Positions 1-13,853 of a stretch of 64,000 nt of DNA are shown in pieces (position 1 is the first letter of the stretch; every line of letters starts with the position of its first letter). The position numbers and the translations under genes were made by a program. Origin of the DNA: Engraulis encrasicolus (lineage: Eukaryota > Chordata > Actinopteri > Clupeiformes > Engraulidae); assembly GCF_034702125.1 (NCBI RefSeq), contig NC_085868.1:41470859-41534858 (forward strand). Direction: 5' to 3'. The notes beneath the pieces are model-generated. The model saw only the letters and a list, made by a program, of their open reading frames with translations. It was not told the origin of the DNA and searched no databases.

Positions 1-583
1 GTTCATTTAAATTCTTATGGTGTTGTGTGAAGCGTTGAATTGCAGTTTTGTGTTCAAATAGCACACACAACTCCACACAACTTACAATAAAGACTTCAAT
101 TAACTTGGAATTCTGAGGCAGCTGCTGAACTTGCGATTTCAAGTTAAACCATGCTGTTGTCATTGCCGTGTATAGCAGAGTAAATTAACTAAATAAGTTA
201 TCATGACTTATCACTGATATCACTGTATGGGTAAGAACGTAATGACCATTGGAAATTGCGGGACCCAAGACTCTTCTAGTTAAGAGCTACTGGTATAGAG
301 TGTCAAGGGTGACTGTGAGAGTCTGTGTGAGAAGTGCCCTAGGCTACTGTAAAGGGTGACTGTTTGGCCGATGGGCAATGTCAGCTACAGTATAGCTGTC
401 ATCATGAAGGCCAGCCGGTGCCATGGTGACAACTGTTATGGAAACTGGCAGCGGTCCTGATGGAAGGCGTCCAATCCTAATCGCTAGCCAACATTAAAAC
501 AGTTAAAAGAGAGCCCGTTTCTTGCTGGTTCATCATGTTCTACAGAATCTACATGACAAAGGGCAGACGTCAAACGCCACAGG

Positions 584-590
584 TATAAAA
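584..590 (+). promoter_or_regulatory. TATA box of crystallin gene 1
   Basis: TATAAAA lies 83 bp before the start codon at 673, the usual spacing for a gamma-crystallin with a short 5' leader. Sequence upstream has ACAAAG (Sox-like) and TGCTG half-sites, but these are too short to claim as lens enhancer sites. Confidence 0.75.
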
Positions 591-672
591 GTGGAGGGCA
601 GAGCCGGGAGATGACAGGACATCACATCACCTCACATCAGCGCACCTGAGGACCACACACAAGCATCCAAAC

Positions 673-3884
<3,212 letters not shown>

Positions 3885-3891
3885 ACCAGCT

Positions 3892-3949
3892 GAGGGGTCA
3901 CCCAGGGGTCACCCAGGGGTCACCCAGGGGTCACCCAGGGGTCACCCAG
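3892..3949 (+). repeat. 11-bp tandem repeat in crystallin 1 3' UTR
   Basis: The unit AGGGGTCACCC is repeated five times in a row beginning a few bases after the TAG stop. Confidence 0.95.
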
Positions 3950-4095
3950 ACACGCGTCACACCACACCCCCACACACCCCCCCGGGAGGGGGGCGCATCA
4001 CCCTGGGAGGGACGGACAGACGCATGTCTTACTGTATGGCAATGACGCATGCATGAGTGTTGTATAGAGTGGCAGTGATGTTGACATGATCTCTG

Positions 4096-4101
4096 AATAA
4101 A
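4096..4101 (+). promoter_or_regulatory. polyadenylation signal, crystallin 1
   Basis: AATAAA 212 bp after the stop codon, the first canonical signal downstream of the gene. Confidence 0.8.
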
Positions 4102-5656
4102 CTCATTTCAACCTGTGCAAAACTACTGACTACTACACTTTTATTCAGAACGTGGAAGATTTTTAAAATGAACCACATGAAGATGTTTTAAACAACAATT
4201 CAACAAAACACTGCCTGGTGAACATTGTAAGTGGCTATACAGTTTCCAAACCTCAACGCTGACCGTGAATGCATACAAATGTTGAATGGAGATATTACAT
4301 CTAGTTTAACTCCACAACATTAGCAAAATTATCAAGTTGAAGGATCCCATATAGCATAAATCTAGCACAGCATTAGTTCTGGCAGGCCATGGTAGTCAAG
4401 AGCTTACAGCTTCTAATTTGTCTAAGGTGCTCTACACTGTAGATCAGCTAATCAAATCTCCTTGCTCCTCAGTGGTCAGTTTCAAATTTGACACCTTTAC
4501 AATGTTCTCTGATTTGTTCCCACACTCTTGGTTGCTCACTTTTCACAACCTACCATCTCCCTAGCTCCACCTTGTCGTGTGACATGGCATAGTCTTTGTC
4601 ATGTTGCCTGCTCTGTTCATGGGGGAATTGGTTGCTCTCCTAATCTTAAATTGGGTGGGCATTCCCTATGCTGCTGCTGTATCTTCTTTCCTTGGTGCTC
4701 ATGGAAAACCAGGGTACTCCTCTGAACAGAGCCATGCCGTCAAACCTAATTCATAATAGCTTTTCAATTCAAGGGCTGTATTCAGAATTTCTTGCCTTGT
4801 GTCTCTTGACTGTAATGGCCCTGTGACATGGCTGCACTGGCCATAATGGCATAGGCCTAAGGGCATTTGCCCGGTGGAATATTGATGATTTTTGCCTGGT
4901 CCTCCCCTCAATGTAGTGGTATCAGTCCTCATGCCGATACAGCTGACCTCTCCGGGTCAGTGGCTGTTGTGGTCAAATAGCTCATAAAAGACGATTAAAT
5001 ATGTTGTCACTGGCTTCATTGTGTCTTCCAATGCTTTCCAATTGTGGCTTTCAAGTTCAGCCTGATTTTTCGTCTCAGTCCAGCCCTGCCCTGACAAAGC
5101 TGTAATTTTAACTGTACACAAATATATTTCTAAATAATACCCCATATAACTGCTGGCCTGGCCAATTGCCATCCATAAGCTCCTGTAAATGTACATTTTC
5201 AGGGTATGGTAAGGCCAGGCAAATCAAATTGAAGATCAAATGTATAGTAGCATACGTATGAACGGCCATCCGGGTACTTTGTTCGCCCCCAAAAAGGGGC
5301 GTAACGCACATAGCACATGTCACGCCGTTTATACGTTAAGAAGCATAATGGTACGTAAATACAGTTCTCTATAATTACATAAATTACTTAGCCTATAAAC
5401 TAAACCAAACACTAGGGACAAAATCCAGGGGTTAGACAATGAAACTTAAACACCTGTCATTTTAGAGTGGGAAGTTTCATGGCATATGTGGACCAGCCTG
5501 TTGGCCAATCTTCATTAATTGCACATTGCAGCAGTAAAGTGAAGTGTGAATGTTCAATAAGCAGGTTAAGAGCACAGTTTTGCTCAACAATTTGCCATGC
5601 ACACAACATTATGGGTGACATACCAGAGTTCAAAAAGGAGATTTTTTTGTGCACTT

Positions 5657-5752
5657 GTAACTGGTGCATCTTTGACTGAGACAGCAAGTCTTTGTGATGT
5701 ATCAAGAGCCACGATATCCAAGGTAATGTGTTTATACCACCAAGAAGGATGA
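5657..5752 (+). pseudogene. Tc1-like transposase HTH fragment, left arm
   Basis: The frame reads VTGASLTETASLCDVSRAT and on to a stop after HQEG. This matches the N-terminal helix-turn-helix of Tc1/mariner-superfamily transposases (A-LxxxTAxLxxVSRATxSKVM pattern). Only about 32 codons remain. A second degenerate copy lies inverted at 6014-6097, so the pair would form a hairpin. Confidence 0.65.
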
Positions 5753-6013
5753 ACTACATCCAACAGGATTATCTGTGGATGCAAAAGGAAGCTGCCTGAA
5801 TTGTCTAAAATGGATGTGTGGGTGCTAACCCGGACTATATCAAAAAACATAAAAACACAGCTGTCCAAATAACGGTAGAATTAAATGTGCACCTCAACTC
5901 TCCTTTCCACCAGAACGGGCCATCGGGAGCTCCACAGGGTCAATATACATGACCGGTCACTCAAACATCCCTTTCAGACAGCTTCCTCTTGCGTCCACAG
6001 TTAATCTTGTACT

Positions 6014-6097
6014 TCATCCTTCTTGGTGGAATGCCTTGGATACCGTGGCTCTTGATACATCACAAAGACTTGCTGTCTCAGTCAAAGATGCACCAGT
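6014..6097 (-). pseudogene. Tc1-like transposase HTH fragment, right arm
   Basis: Reverse-complement copy of the left arm, about 90 percent identical by eye over about 90 bp, stopping at the same codon. The roughly 260 bp between the arms encode nothing recognisable. Confidence 0.65.
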
Positions 6098-6229
6098 TCG
6101 GCTCGTTGCCTTCATACCCTAACTGAACTGGCCTATACAGTATTTATGTTTGCACCAAATCCTGTAACATTCCATAAAAGATACATGAACTGAACAGAGG
6201 CCAATGCTTTAAAGAGGCCGGCACAGACG

Positions 6230-6412
6230 CCAGCGGTGTAGTCTACTTTTTTAAAATGGGTATACTGTATATTCGAACATTTCTTGAAGTGGGTATATAT
6301 TTATGCTATTCTATATAATGGATCAATCAATTTTAAGTGGGTATACTGAAGCCCCTAAAATTTAGAAGTGGGTATACTCCGTATACCTGCATTCTACGTA
6401 GACTACACCACT
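6230..6412. mobile_element. hAT-type MITE, family H1, copy 1
   Basis: Ends are CAGCGGTGTAGTCTAC and GTAGACTACACCACT, inverted repeats of each other. It is flanked by CACAGACG and GACAGACG, an 8-bp duplication with one mismatch. Internally GTGGGTATACT repeats four times. Copy 2 is at 13426-13614. Confidence 0.85.
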
Positions 6413-7029
6413 GACAGACGTGTGGGGTTATTGTCCCTATTTATTGTTTTTTTTTTTCACAGATCATGTTCTTTTTACTTCAATGAGCCTTACCCAGAAA
6501 AGTGCAAGAAAGACAAGAAAGGAAGAGAAAGGTGCAACTGTTTCATGTCCATACATTTGGAACCATATTTGGAACCCAGCCTGGGTCATTTCCCAAAACA
6601 CTACCAACACAGTGAAATGATCAACACTTAGAGAGTACTGTGGGACCAAATACACTCCAGAATGTGTTCAATTGACTCTCTGAGAATTGAATTAACACTG
6701 CATAATTTACTGTGAACTGTCTCTCCCACTCCCACTCCCACATCCCGTCAGCTCTGCTCTCTGACTGTCCAGTCTGAAAAAAAGCACCAAAAAACTCAAA
6801 TTGAGTCAAGCCTTGAGTTGAGTTAACTTATAAACTTAAGGCAGCAGGGCAACTTACCTTTTTATGTTTAACTAGCTGCACTGTTTTACAGTGTATAGGA
6901 ACCTTTTCCCAAACTCCAGCAATGTGTTTACACCACCTTTGATACCATATGAGGCCACATAACAGCAGTACCTACAGTATGGTACAGTACTCTAATTATT
7001 TAATGTTGTGCATCCAAATGTTTTAAACT

Positions 7030-7236
7030 TTCTATGACTGTAGTGCAATGCTTTTAATCTTGATGTGTTTTAATCTTTTCTACTCTGATCTTTTATTGAT
7101 TTATTTTAATGTTTTATTTTTTCTAATACTGCTCCCCCCACCTTGTTTTACACCTTGTTGTTATGTGAAGCACATTGATGTGCACCCGTGTATGAAATGC
7201 GCTATAGAAACAAATTTTACTTTGACTTTGACTTAA
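7030..7236 (+). mobile_element. LINE 3' tail (L2/Rex-like)
   Basis: Ends with GTGAAGCACATTGATGTGCA and AAATGCGCTATAGAAACAAA, the typical 3' end of fish L2-type LINEs. No coding part is left. Confidence 0.6.
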
Positions 7237-7609
7237 TGAAATCAATGAGATTATTCTGTTTTATCTGTGCTAAAGGTCCAAACAATATATGTTTATCCAT
7301 ACGCGTGCTGAAAGGCGTTCGGAGCCAAGCGGCTCCATTGTGCCAGATTGTGCTGTAGCAGTGTGATGCCAGCTCAGGGCTTTGCATGCACACAAAGGGC
7401 TCCAGCGGGTTCGCTGGCCACCGACCAATATGAAGTTCACACTGTAGCTCTGAACTTGGACCCCTGCCATTTCATCTCAGAGGTCACCACCATACCCACG
7501 CCATACCAGCTGCTGGACATGCTGTACAGTAAATTAAACTTTTTTTAATAAATGCTAAAACATTGTGAGTGCTATTGTTCTGCTTGTGCTATGTGTATTG
7601 CTCTATATG

Positions 7610-7788
7610 TAGCGTCTTACTGCAGATGGGGTCGCCTATTCACTATTCGCCTATTCACTATTTGCCGACATCATAACAACATTTCTATGACAGCACTGAG
7701 AGCCTTAAGTAACAGAATAAGACATAGCCATTACAATTTTGGTGACAGTTAGGTATAACATACAGTAGGCTCTGTGCAAAGGGGTTAC
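7610..7788. mobile_element. MITE family B, copy 1 (uninterrupted)
   Basis: Shares TTACTGCAGATGGGGTCGCC, GAGAGCCTTAAGTAAC and ATAACATACAGTAGGCTCTG with copies at 36431-36613 (inverted) and 51485-52017. This copy preserves the empty TTAA site that is occupied in the third copy. Confidence 0.75.
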
Positions 7789-8219
7789 AATGAAGTGTGG
7801 CCATCATGTGCCCTTCTGTGCTGTGCATTGTGTCAGTTCCACTCTTTTTGGCCAATGAGAAGTCAGTCTACCTGACTAGGATATCTAATGAGAGGGAGAG
7901 TAGCTACCTGAGCACCTGTCCAGTGAAACTCCTGTGGCATGCACAGCAGTGCAGGAGGATCCACAACAAATAAATGGTACTGTAAGCAACCCCCCAGAAC
8001 ACACACACACACACATTCACACAGACACACACACACATGCATATTCACCCACCCACCCCCGCCACACACACACATAGACACATACTGCTCTCCTCCACCA
8101 CCTCTCCCCTACATGTCTGAGGTAACCTAACGATGCTGACCGCCCCCCACCCCCCACCCCCCATTTTAATTATGCTCTACTGATATCATAATAATGTACC
8201 AGCTGCCGTTCCTCACCCC

Positions 8220-8229
8220 GCTGATCAGC
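8220..8229 (+). promoter_or_regulatory. MARE-like palindrome, crystallin 2
   Basis: GCTGATCAGC is a perfect palindrome resembling the Maf recognition element without its central base, about 80 bp upstream of the TATA box. Large Maf factors drive lens crystallin promoters; the binding here is inference. Confidence 0.45.
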
Positions 8230-8273
8230 TGTGCAGCCTGGAAAAGCTGACAGGCTACTTTTTGGGGTTTCAG

Positions 8274-8281
8274 ATTTGCAT
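8274..8281 (+). promoter_or_regulatory. octamer ATTTGCAT, crystallin 2 promoter
   Basis: A perfect POU-factor octamer 26 bp upstream of the TATA box. Function inferred from position only. Confidence 0.4.
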
Positions 8282-8307
8282 ATCAATGCAGCCATTTGTA
8301 TGGCGGA

Positions 8308-8313
8308 TATAAA
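8308..8313 (+). promoter_or_regulatory. TATA box of crystallin gene 2
   Basis: TATAAA followed by GAGGCTC, 84 bp before the ATG, the same spacing as in crystallin gene 1. Confidence 0.8.
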
Positions 8314-8396
8314 GAGGCTCGGCGTCCCCTGTGCCTCTCGACGTGTTATACCGTCATCAAAGTACAGTAGTGTCTAGAGTACAGTAGCCAGCCACA

Positions 8397-11268
8397 ATGG
8401 GGAAGGTAAGTTGTTTTTGTTTTTTTAAAGATGTTTTTGTGTTTTTGTGCTTTACTTATGATAGGACAGGAAATGAGTGGGGAGAGAGAGACGGGGAAGG
8501 ACTGGCAAATGACCCAGGCCGGAATCGAACCCGGGTCGGTGGTGATGAAGTAACCTAGTGCCCTACCGTTACGGCACGGTTGGATGGTTTTTTTCATTTT
8601 TTTTTCATTTTTGGGGGGCTTTTGTACTTTATTTATGATAGGACAGTGACAGAGGGACAGGAAATTATTGGAGAGGGGAATTATTGGAGGCCGGAATCGA
8701 ACCTGGGTCGGCGGCGAAGTAAACCTAGTGCCCTACTTTTAGGCAACGGCAGGGCCAAGGCTGTATATCTTGTATAATCTCATGGTTGGTGTGTATGTGA
8801 TTGTGCTGCAGATTGATACAATTGCCCCATTGGGACAGCAAAAATCAACTGCGTTACCAACTAACTTAGTTATTAGTTACAACGTTGGTCCCCACAGGGC
8901 AATTGAATTTGCAGCACAATTGCTTTTGGCACCAAACATAATGGCAACAGGAAGAAGAAAAAAAAAATCAACATTATTATGACCATGATGATACTAACAT
9001 CATTGTGATTATTATGTTAATAACACAAATTATTATCTTTTTGAGGCCTGAGGTGCTGTCTTCTGTTTTCCTTCTTGCGTATTATGGCTAGAATTTATTG
9101 ACCACTAAACACCACTTCATCATTTTATATATGTATATATATATATATATATATATAGGGCTTTTTTGGCCTTTATTTGATAGGACAGTTGGAGATGGTG
9201 ATAGGAAACGAGTGGGAGAGAGAGATGAGGGAGGATCAGCAAATGACCCGGGCCGGCATCGAACCTGGGTCACCAGTGTAGTAACCCAGTGTCATGTGCC
9301 ATGGCAGTGCCTATTTTTGTTTATTTGTTCCATTCAGCATTTTCGTTCTGTAGGCCTGTTTTTCACATTGACTTGATGCCTGCCTGAGTCAACTGACGAC
9401 TGCTCTCCTTGCCCCCTTTCCCTCTTGCAGATCACGTTCTACGAGGATAAGAACTTCCAGGGCCGCGCCTTTGAGTGCTCGAGCGACTGCGCCGACCTCC
9501 ACTCCCGCTTCTCCCGCTGCAACTCCATCCGCGTGGACAGCGGCAACTGGATGGTGTACGAGCGCCCCAACTACGCTGGCTACCAGTACTACATGAAGCA
9601 GGGCGAGTACGGAGACTACCAGAGGTGGATGGGCTTCAACGACTGCGTCAGGTCCTGCCGTATCATCCCCGAGGTGAGAGAGACAGGGTATACAGTAGCT
9701 GTGGACAAGGTGTTTTTTTATTTAATTTAATTTTATTTTATTTTATTTCTGTTTGGTCTTTTAGACTTTATTAGTGACAGGATCGTAGAGAGAGACAGGA
9801 AACATTTTGGGTGACAGGACTGAACAAAAAGGAAAATTCTGAGGGCTTCGGTGTTTGTCTTTGGTTGGTAGTCTGAAAGGTGGTCTTTGGTGAAAAATTG
9901 AAAGACTTGAGTTAGAGTATACAAGGCACTCTTGCAAAAAGTTAAAATAGCTTTATTAAAAAGCCTAATCATTATAGAAATGTGTACAAACGCCAACATG
10001 TTTCGGCCAAGGTGTGGCCTTCATCAGGGCAGAGTCAATTAAGAGAGAGAGAGACAGGATAGCTGTGGACAAGGTGCTTTGTGTTCCTTAAATCATAGCA
10101 GAGAGACACAGGACATTAGTGCCATATCATCCCCTAGGTGAGAGAAGACAGGACAGCTGTGGACAAGGTGGTTTTCTTTTCTTTTTTTTCAATATCTGTT
10201 TGGTTCTTTACACTTTATTAGTGACAGGACCATACAGAGAGGCAGGAAATGCTTTGGGGAGAGAGACGGGGAAGGATCTTTGCAGTAAGAGGCTACATAA
10301 TAATAATAAGTATTTTAGTCAATCTCAAATTAAGGGTCCCCAATTTTGGGGTAGCAAAGTGGTTGAGGCCCTAAGTGCTCTGCTTACTCTGCTTATGCCT
10401 AGCAGCGACCCTGCGTGTCTCCCTCCTCACACCGCGCCTGCATCTACAGTATGAGCGTCCTCCAGACTTTGGACCCTGATTGAGCTGTTGTCACAGGATT
10501 CATTGTCTCTCTCAATACCTGTTAGAGACAGGTCTTGACTGAAATTTGACTGATTGACTGATTTTTCATGCCAGGCCGGCTCTGACCTTTTAGCTGGGCT
10601 CGGCCCTACTGGTGACGCAACGCCTTCGGCTCAGCTTCACACAGTAGGGCCAGGAGCTTTCTCAATCCCGCTACAGCGGGATCTCCACTCACTTTTTCTG
10701 AAAACAATCAACTGTGCATTTCCAGCTGTCCTGGGTAGAGGCGTGTTCAAGGCAGTGAAGTGGTTTAAGCAGAGACGTTCTATTGGGCTAAGAAATGTTT
10801 GGTTTAAACTTCGGCACAGCCCTCAACCAGTAGCAAGCCGAGGGAGGCGGGTTAACCAGGCCATGGAAGCAAAGTTCTTCCTGTATGGAAACGCTAATCG
10901 TTATAGTCCTGGTCAGACCAGAATCGCGGTATGTGATCTGAAGTCTATGAAAATCAGGCAACTGACCTTTACCCCTTCTTGTCATCCTCTCCCTGCAGCT
11001 CCAGGGAACCCACCGCGTCCGCATCTACGAGCGTCCCGACTTCGGAGGCCAGATGATGGAGTTCACCGAGGACTGTCCCTCCGTCAGCGAGCGCTTCCAG
11101 CACCAGGACGTGCACTCCTGCAGCGTGATGGAGGGCTACTGGCTGTTCTATGAGCATCCCAACTACAGGGGGCGCCAGTTCCTGCTGCGTCCCGGCCAGT
11201 ATCGCCACTTCCTGGAGTGGGGAGGCATGAGCCCCAGGATTGGATCCTTCAAGCGCCTGTCCTTCTAA
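8397..11268 (+). CDS. crygm: gamma-M-type crystallin, three exons
   Basis: Lens structural protein, 173 aa. Exon 1 is 8397-8405 (MGK), exon 2 is 9431-9673 (81 codons, [16 protein letters not shown], motifs 1 and 2) and exon 3 is 10999-11268 (89 codons plus TAA, motifs 3 and 4, [16 protein letters not shown] and [18 protein letters not shown]). All introns are phase 0. The protein is rich in Cys and Met and keeps the paired aromatic Greek-key signatures, which fits fish gamma-M crystallins. Exon 3 could also begin at a second AG six bases later, but 10999 keeps the linker length of the family. The conserved Trp of motif 4 is present (FLEWGG). It is a diverged paralogue of the gene at 673-3884; the two are about 4.3 kb apart in tandem and both have TATA promoters. 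Confidence 0.95.
8440..8583 (-). mobile_element. tRNA-derived SINE, family S1, in crystallin 2 intron 1
   Basis: Inverted copy: a TTTATGATAGGACAG-like tail first, then GGAGAGAGAGACGGGGAAGG, then the B-box complement GGAATCGAACCCGGGTC and CTAGTGCCCTACCGTTACGG. Confidence 0.8.
8600..8760 (-). mobile_element. tRNA-derived SINE, family S1, second tandem copy
   Basis: Same order of blocks as the copy just upstream, including GGCCGGAATCGAACCTGGGTC, with a short internal deletion. Confidence 0.8.
9160..9312 (-). mobile_element. tRNA-derived SINE, family S1, third copy
   Basis: GGCTTTTTTGGCCTTTATTT, ATAGGACAGTTGGAGA and GGCATCGAACCTGGGTC blocks. It follows an (AT)n run at 9124-9158. Three copies of one SINE family thus fill most of crystallin 2 intron 1. 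Confidence 0.8.
10190..10290 (-). mobile_element. SINE S1 fragment in crystallin 2 intron 2
   Basis: Only the tail part remains: TTTACACTTTATTAGTGACA and GGGGAGAGAGACGGGGAAGG; the tRNA head is missing. A related fragment lies at 9750-9830. Confidence 0.6.
10570..10948 (-). mobile_element. interspersed repeat, family C, inverted copy
   Basis: Reverse complement of the family seen at 12585-12965, 35775-36080 and 49361-49605. Shared blocks include GACCAGACCAAG-type, GGAGGCGGGTTAACCAGGCC and GGTGACGCAACGCC. It ends about 50 bp before exon 3 of crystallin 2. Confidence 0.7.
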
Positions 11269-11467
11269 AGGGTGCTGCTGGAGATGTCTTTTCTTCTACA
11301 AAGTTAAAATTTTCAGTGTCAATTCAACACTTAGAGAGTCAATTTAACACGTTCTAGAGTGCATTTGGACCCAGAGTACTCTCTAAGTGTTAAAGTAACA
11401 CCTTCTGGATGCTGTCTATCTGTGCTTGAGACGTCTCTTCGTCCTTATAAGGGCATGGTAGACATCT

Positions 11468-11594
11468 GGGGTGCATTTCTCAACACCATAGTTGCTAACT
11501 ACATTAGCTGCTTTGTTGTTTTCAATGCAATGTCTCATTGGCAACTACGCAAGTTGCTAACTGGCTGGCAACTACGCTTCCGAGAAACACACCT
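11468..11594. mobile_element. MITE family A, diverged copy in crystallin 2 3' UTR
   Basis: GGGGTGCATTTCTCAA at one end and GAGAAACACACC at the other, with AGTTGCTAACTACATTAGCT inside, matches the family at 2082-2209. Confidence 0.6.
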
Positions 11595-11685
11595 CCTGTC
11601 CTTCGCAGGCTGCTTGAGGCGTCTATCCTCTTGGAGGCTATTTGGTTTGAGACATACTTCCTTCTGATGGTCCCCTCAGAGGTCT

Positions 11686-11800
11686 GTCCTTCGAAGGGTC
11701 CCTCAGACGAATCCTCTGTCCTTCGAAGTTTGCGTCAGACGAATCCTCTATCCTTCGAAGTTTGTGTCAGACGAATCCTCTGTCCTTCGAAGGGCCCTTC
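11686..11800 (+). repeat. tandem repeat of about 33 bp in crystallin 2 3' UTR
   Basis: Four units with the core CCTCTGTCCTTCGAAG followed by variable TTTGCGTCAGACGAAT. Both crystallin paralogues therefore carry unrelated tandem repeats in their 3' UTRs. Confidence 0.9.
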
Positions 11801-11884
11801 AGTGTGACCTGCTGTGGAGGGTGCCATGGAACCAGACCTCTCCTGACACATCACGAGCACCCCTCATACTGCACAATCACATGA

Positions 11885-11890
11885 AATAAA
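11885..11890 (+). promoter_or_regulatory. polyadenylation signal, crystallin 2
   Basis: AATAAA 617 bp after the TAA stop; no canonical signal was seen closer. Confidence 0.7.
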
Positions 11891-12584
11891 AATAATGTTT
11901 GCATATGAATGGCTTGTGCTTATTAAGGTTCATTGTCAACTCAGGTGTGACGTTTTGGCTCATAGGGATTAGAAGGCTCATGTCATGAATTGTCATAACA
12001 ACTGACAGGGACTATTGTACAGAACAGTCCACAGCCACATTCAGCTTCATAGCCCACTTTCGATGATGTCATTAATGGTTCTCGAGTCAAATGCCGTGAA
12101 GAACGCACGTTATCTCTGAATAGGCCTTAACAGACTGACTGAAATAATTACATGTTATCATATTTCATTGATGAGAAAGGGAGGAATTAGTAAGTACACC
12201 CTCGGCTAAGGATCCTTCAAAAGTTAATTAGAGAAGTTCTGAAACAAGAATTAGGGATTTGAAATTCAATCACTCAGGAGTCACTTAAAGTTGCCCTGTC
12301 CAGTGGAAAACACACAGTTAAGAATTGTGTTTTGATAGAGAGGCATTGTCTGTGCACCATGCCTCACTGAAAATGTTCCTCTGAAGATCTACAGAATGAT
12401 CACGAATTATTGATTTGTAGTAGCCCCTTAATGCGCGCCGTACCTCCCGTGGCACGCTGTAATAGTCATTGAAATGTAACTACCACAGCACTACAATACC
12501 ACAGGCCCTTTAGCAATACACCACGACTTGGTCATTACCATACTGGTAACAACAAATTTATAAAGCCGCGTCTTAAGGGGTTAA

Positions 12585-12965
12585 GCTCTAAAAGGTTACA
12601 AAACCAGCTCTAAAAGGCTTGACGTTCACAAGTGCATGGTTAGGGAAAAAGTCTATAAATGCACACGGCGTTGCTTCTGTCCCATGTGGTGATAGTCTTG
12701 CGAAAATTATTCCAAGGGCATAGCACAGATAGCCTTTCAAATCATCTCGAGACTTGGTCTGACCAAGAGCATAACAATTAGCATTTCCCAAACGGCATGG
12801 TTGGCCCGCCTCCCTTGGTTTACTACTGGCTGTTTGCTTCCAGAAAAAGTGGGAGGAGTTCCCAATTTTTCTGGAGCTCAAAAACAATATTTGTATTGCT
12901 CCTGGCCTGACTAGAAGCAATGCTGAAGGCGTTGCATCACTAGGAGGGCATGGCCTGGCTAGCAC
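12585..12965 (+). mobile_element. interspersed repeat, family C
   Basis: GAGACTTGGTCTGACCAAGA, GTTGGCCCGCCTCCCTTGGT and GGCGTTGCATCACTAGGAGG blocks are shared with three other copies in the window. Confidence 0.7.
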
Positions 12966-13425
12966 AGAGTCGTCAATGAGGTTAAAAAAGTAATCCTAGA
13001 GGGTCAGCTGAAGTCACTGAGACATGCCACCCTCCGTTAACAATACTGATGAAAATAAGCAAGAATGGAGTTCATTGGACAATAGCATGGAAGAAACCAT
13101 TGTGGTCAAATATTGCTGCACCTTTGAGGTTTGCAATAAAGAATTGATATGCTTCACAGAATTACTGATAAAATATTCTGTGGACCAAAACAGAAACCTA
13201 AGTTGAATTGTTTGGCGGAACATGCAACCTCCTGTGTGGTCTAAAATTAGAGTAATACACCCTCACCAAAACCACATCCTCACTCCTGAGTATGGTGGTG
13301 TGAGCATAAAAACCTGAGGTAGTCTAAACAGTTCAAGTGCAAAAGAGGATGGGTGCTGTCGCAGGACAATGGGTTTCTAAAGGATTCTAAATGGTGTACT
13401 AACTTATTCCTCCCACTGTGTAATG

Positions 13426-13614
13426 CAGTGGTGTAGTCTACGTAGAACGCGGGTATACGGAGTATACCCACTTCTAAACTTCTAGGATTTCAGTATACCC
13501 ACTTAAAATTGATTTATCCATTGTTTTGAATAGCACAAATATTACAGTATACCCACTTCAAAAAATGCTCAAATATACAGTATACCCACCATAAAAAAGT
13601 AGACTACACCACTG
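13426..13614. mobile_element. hAT-type MITE, family H1, copy 2
   Basis: Ends CAGTGGTGTAGTCTAC and GTAGACTACACCACT, flanked by a perfect 8-bp duplication GTGTAATG (13418-13425 and 13615-13622). It lies in the opposite orientation to copy 1 at 6230-6412. Confidence 0.9.
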
Positions 13615-13853
13615 TGTAATGTGAAGTAACTTATCCTCGTAAAACAATGCATTTAATGCTCTCGCCACTCATACCCTCTTCATTCACTAGTAGAACAATC
13701 CCACAAACAACAATACACATACAGTACTCACCACACAGTGGCTTGCAGTCCACATACACTTACATGTACAAGTGCACAACCTGCCATACAGGAAACTCTC
13801 TCTCTCTCTGAGCTGAAAGCTCACATTCGTTCGTCTAAGGGCGCTATAAGAGC

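Larger units (their letters stand above)
4102..8219. other. intergenic region between the two crystallin genes
   Basis: No supported gene. It holds a pair of inverted Tc1-like transposase fragments, a hAT-type MITE, a LINE 3' tail, one MITE-B copy and a short CA tract near 8000. The stretches 4102-5650 and 7237-7610 show no feature I can name. An open frame at 7348-7548 is not recognised. Confidence 0.6.
11891..13853. other. intergenic region, crystallin 2 to Ig receptor
   Basis: Holds a family C repeat and the second H1 MITE. Between 11900 and 12580 I see nothing recognisable. The 150 bp before 13854 have no clear TATA box. Confidence 0.6.

Noticed and set aside
7348..7548. 66-codon open frame ending ...TPYQLLDMLYSKLNFF with AATAAA nearby
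   Set aside because: Reads somewhat like protein but matches nothing I know; no splice context or promoter. Could be a retrocopy fragment.
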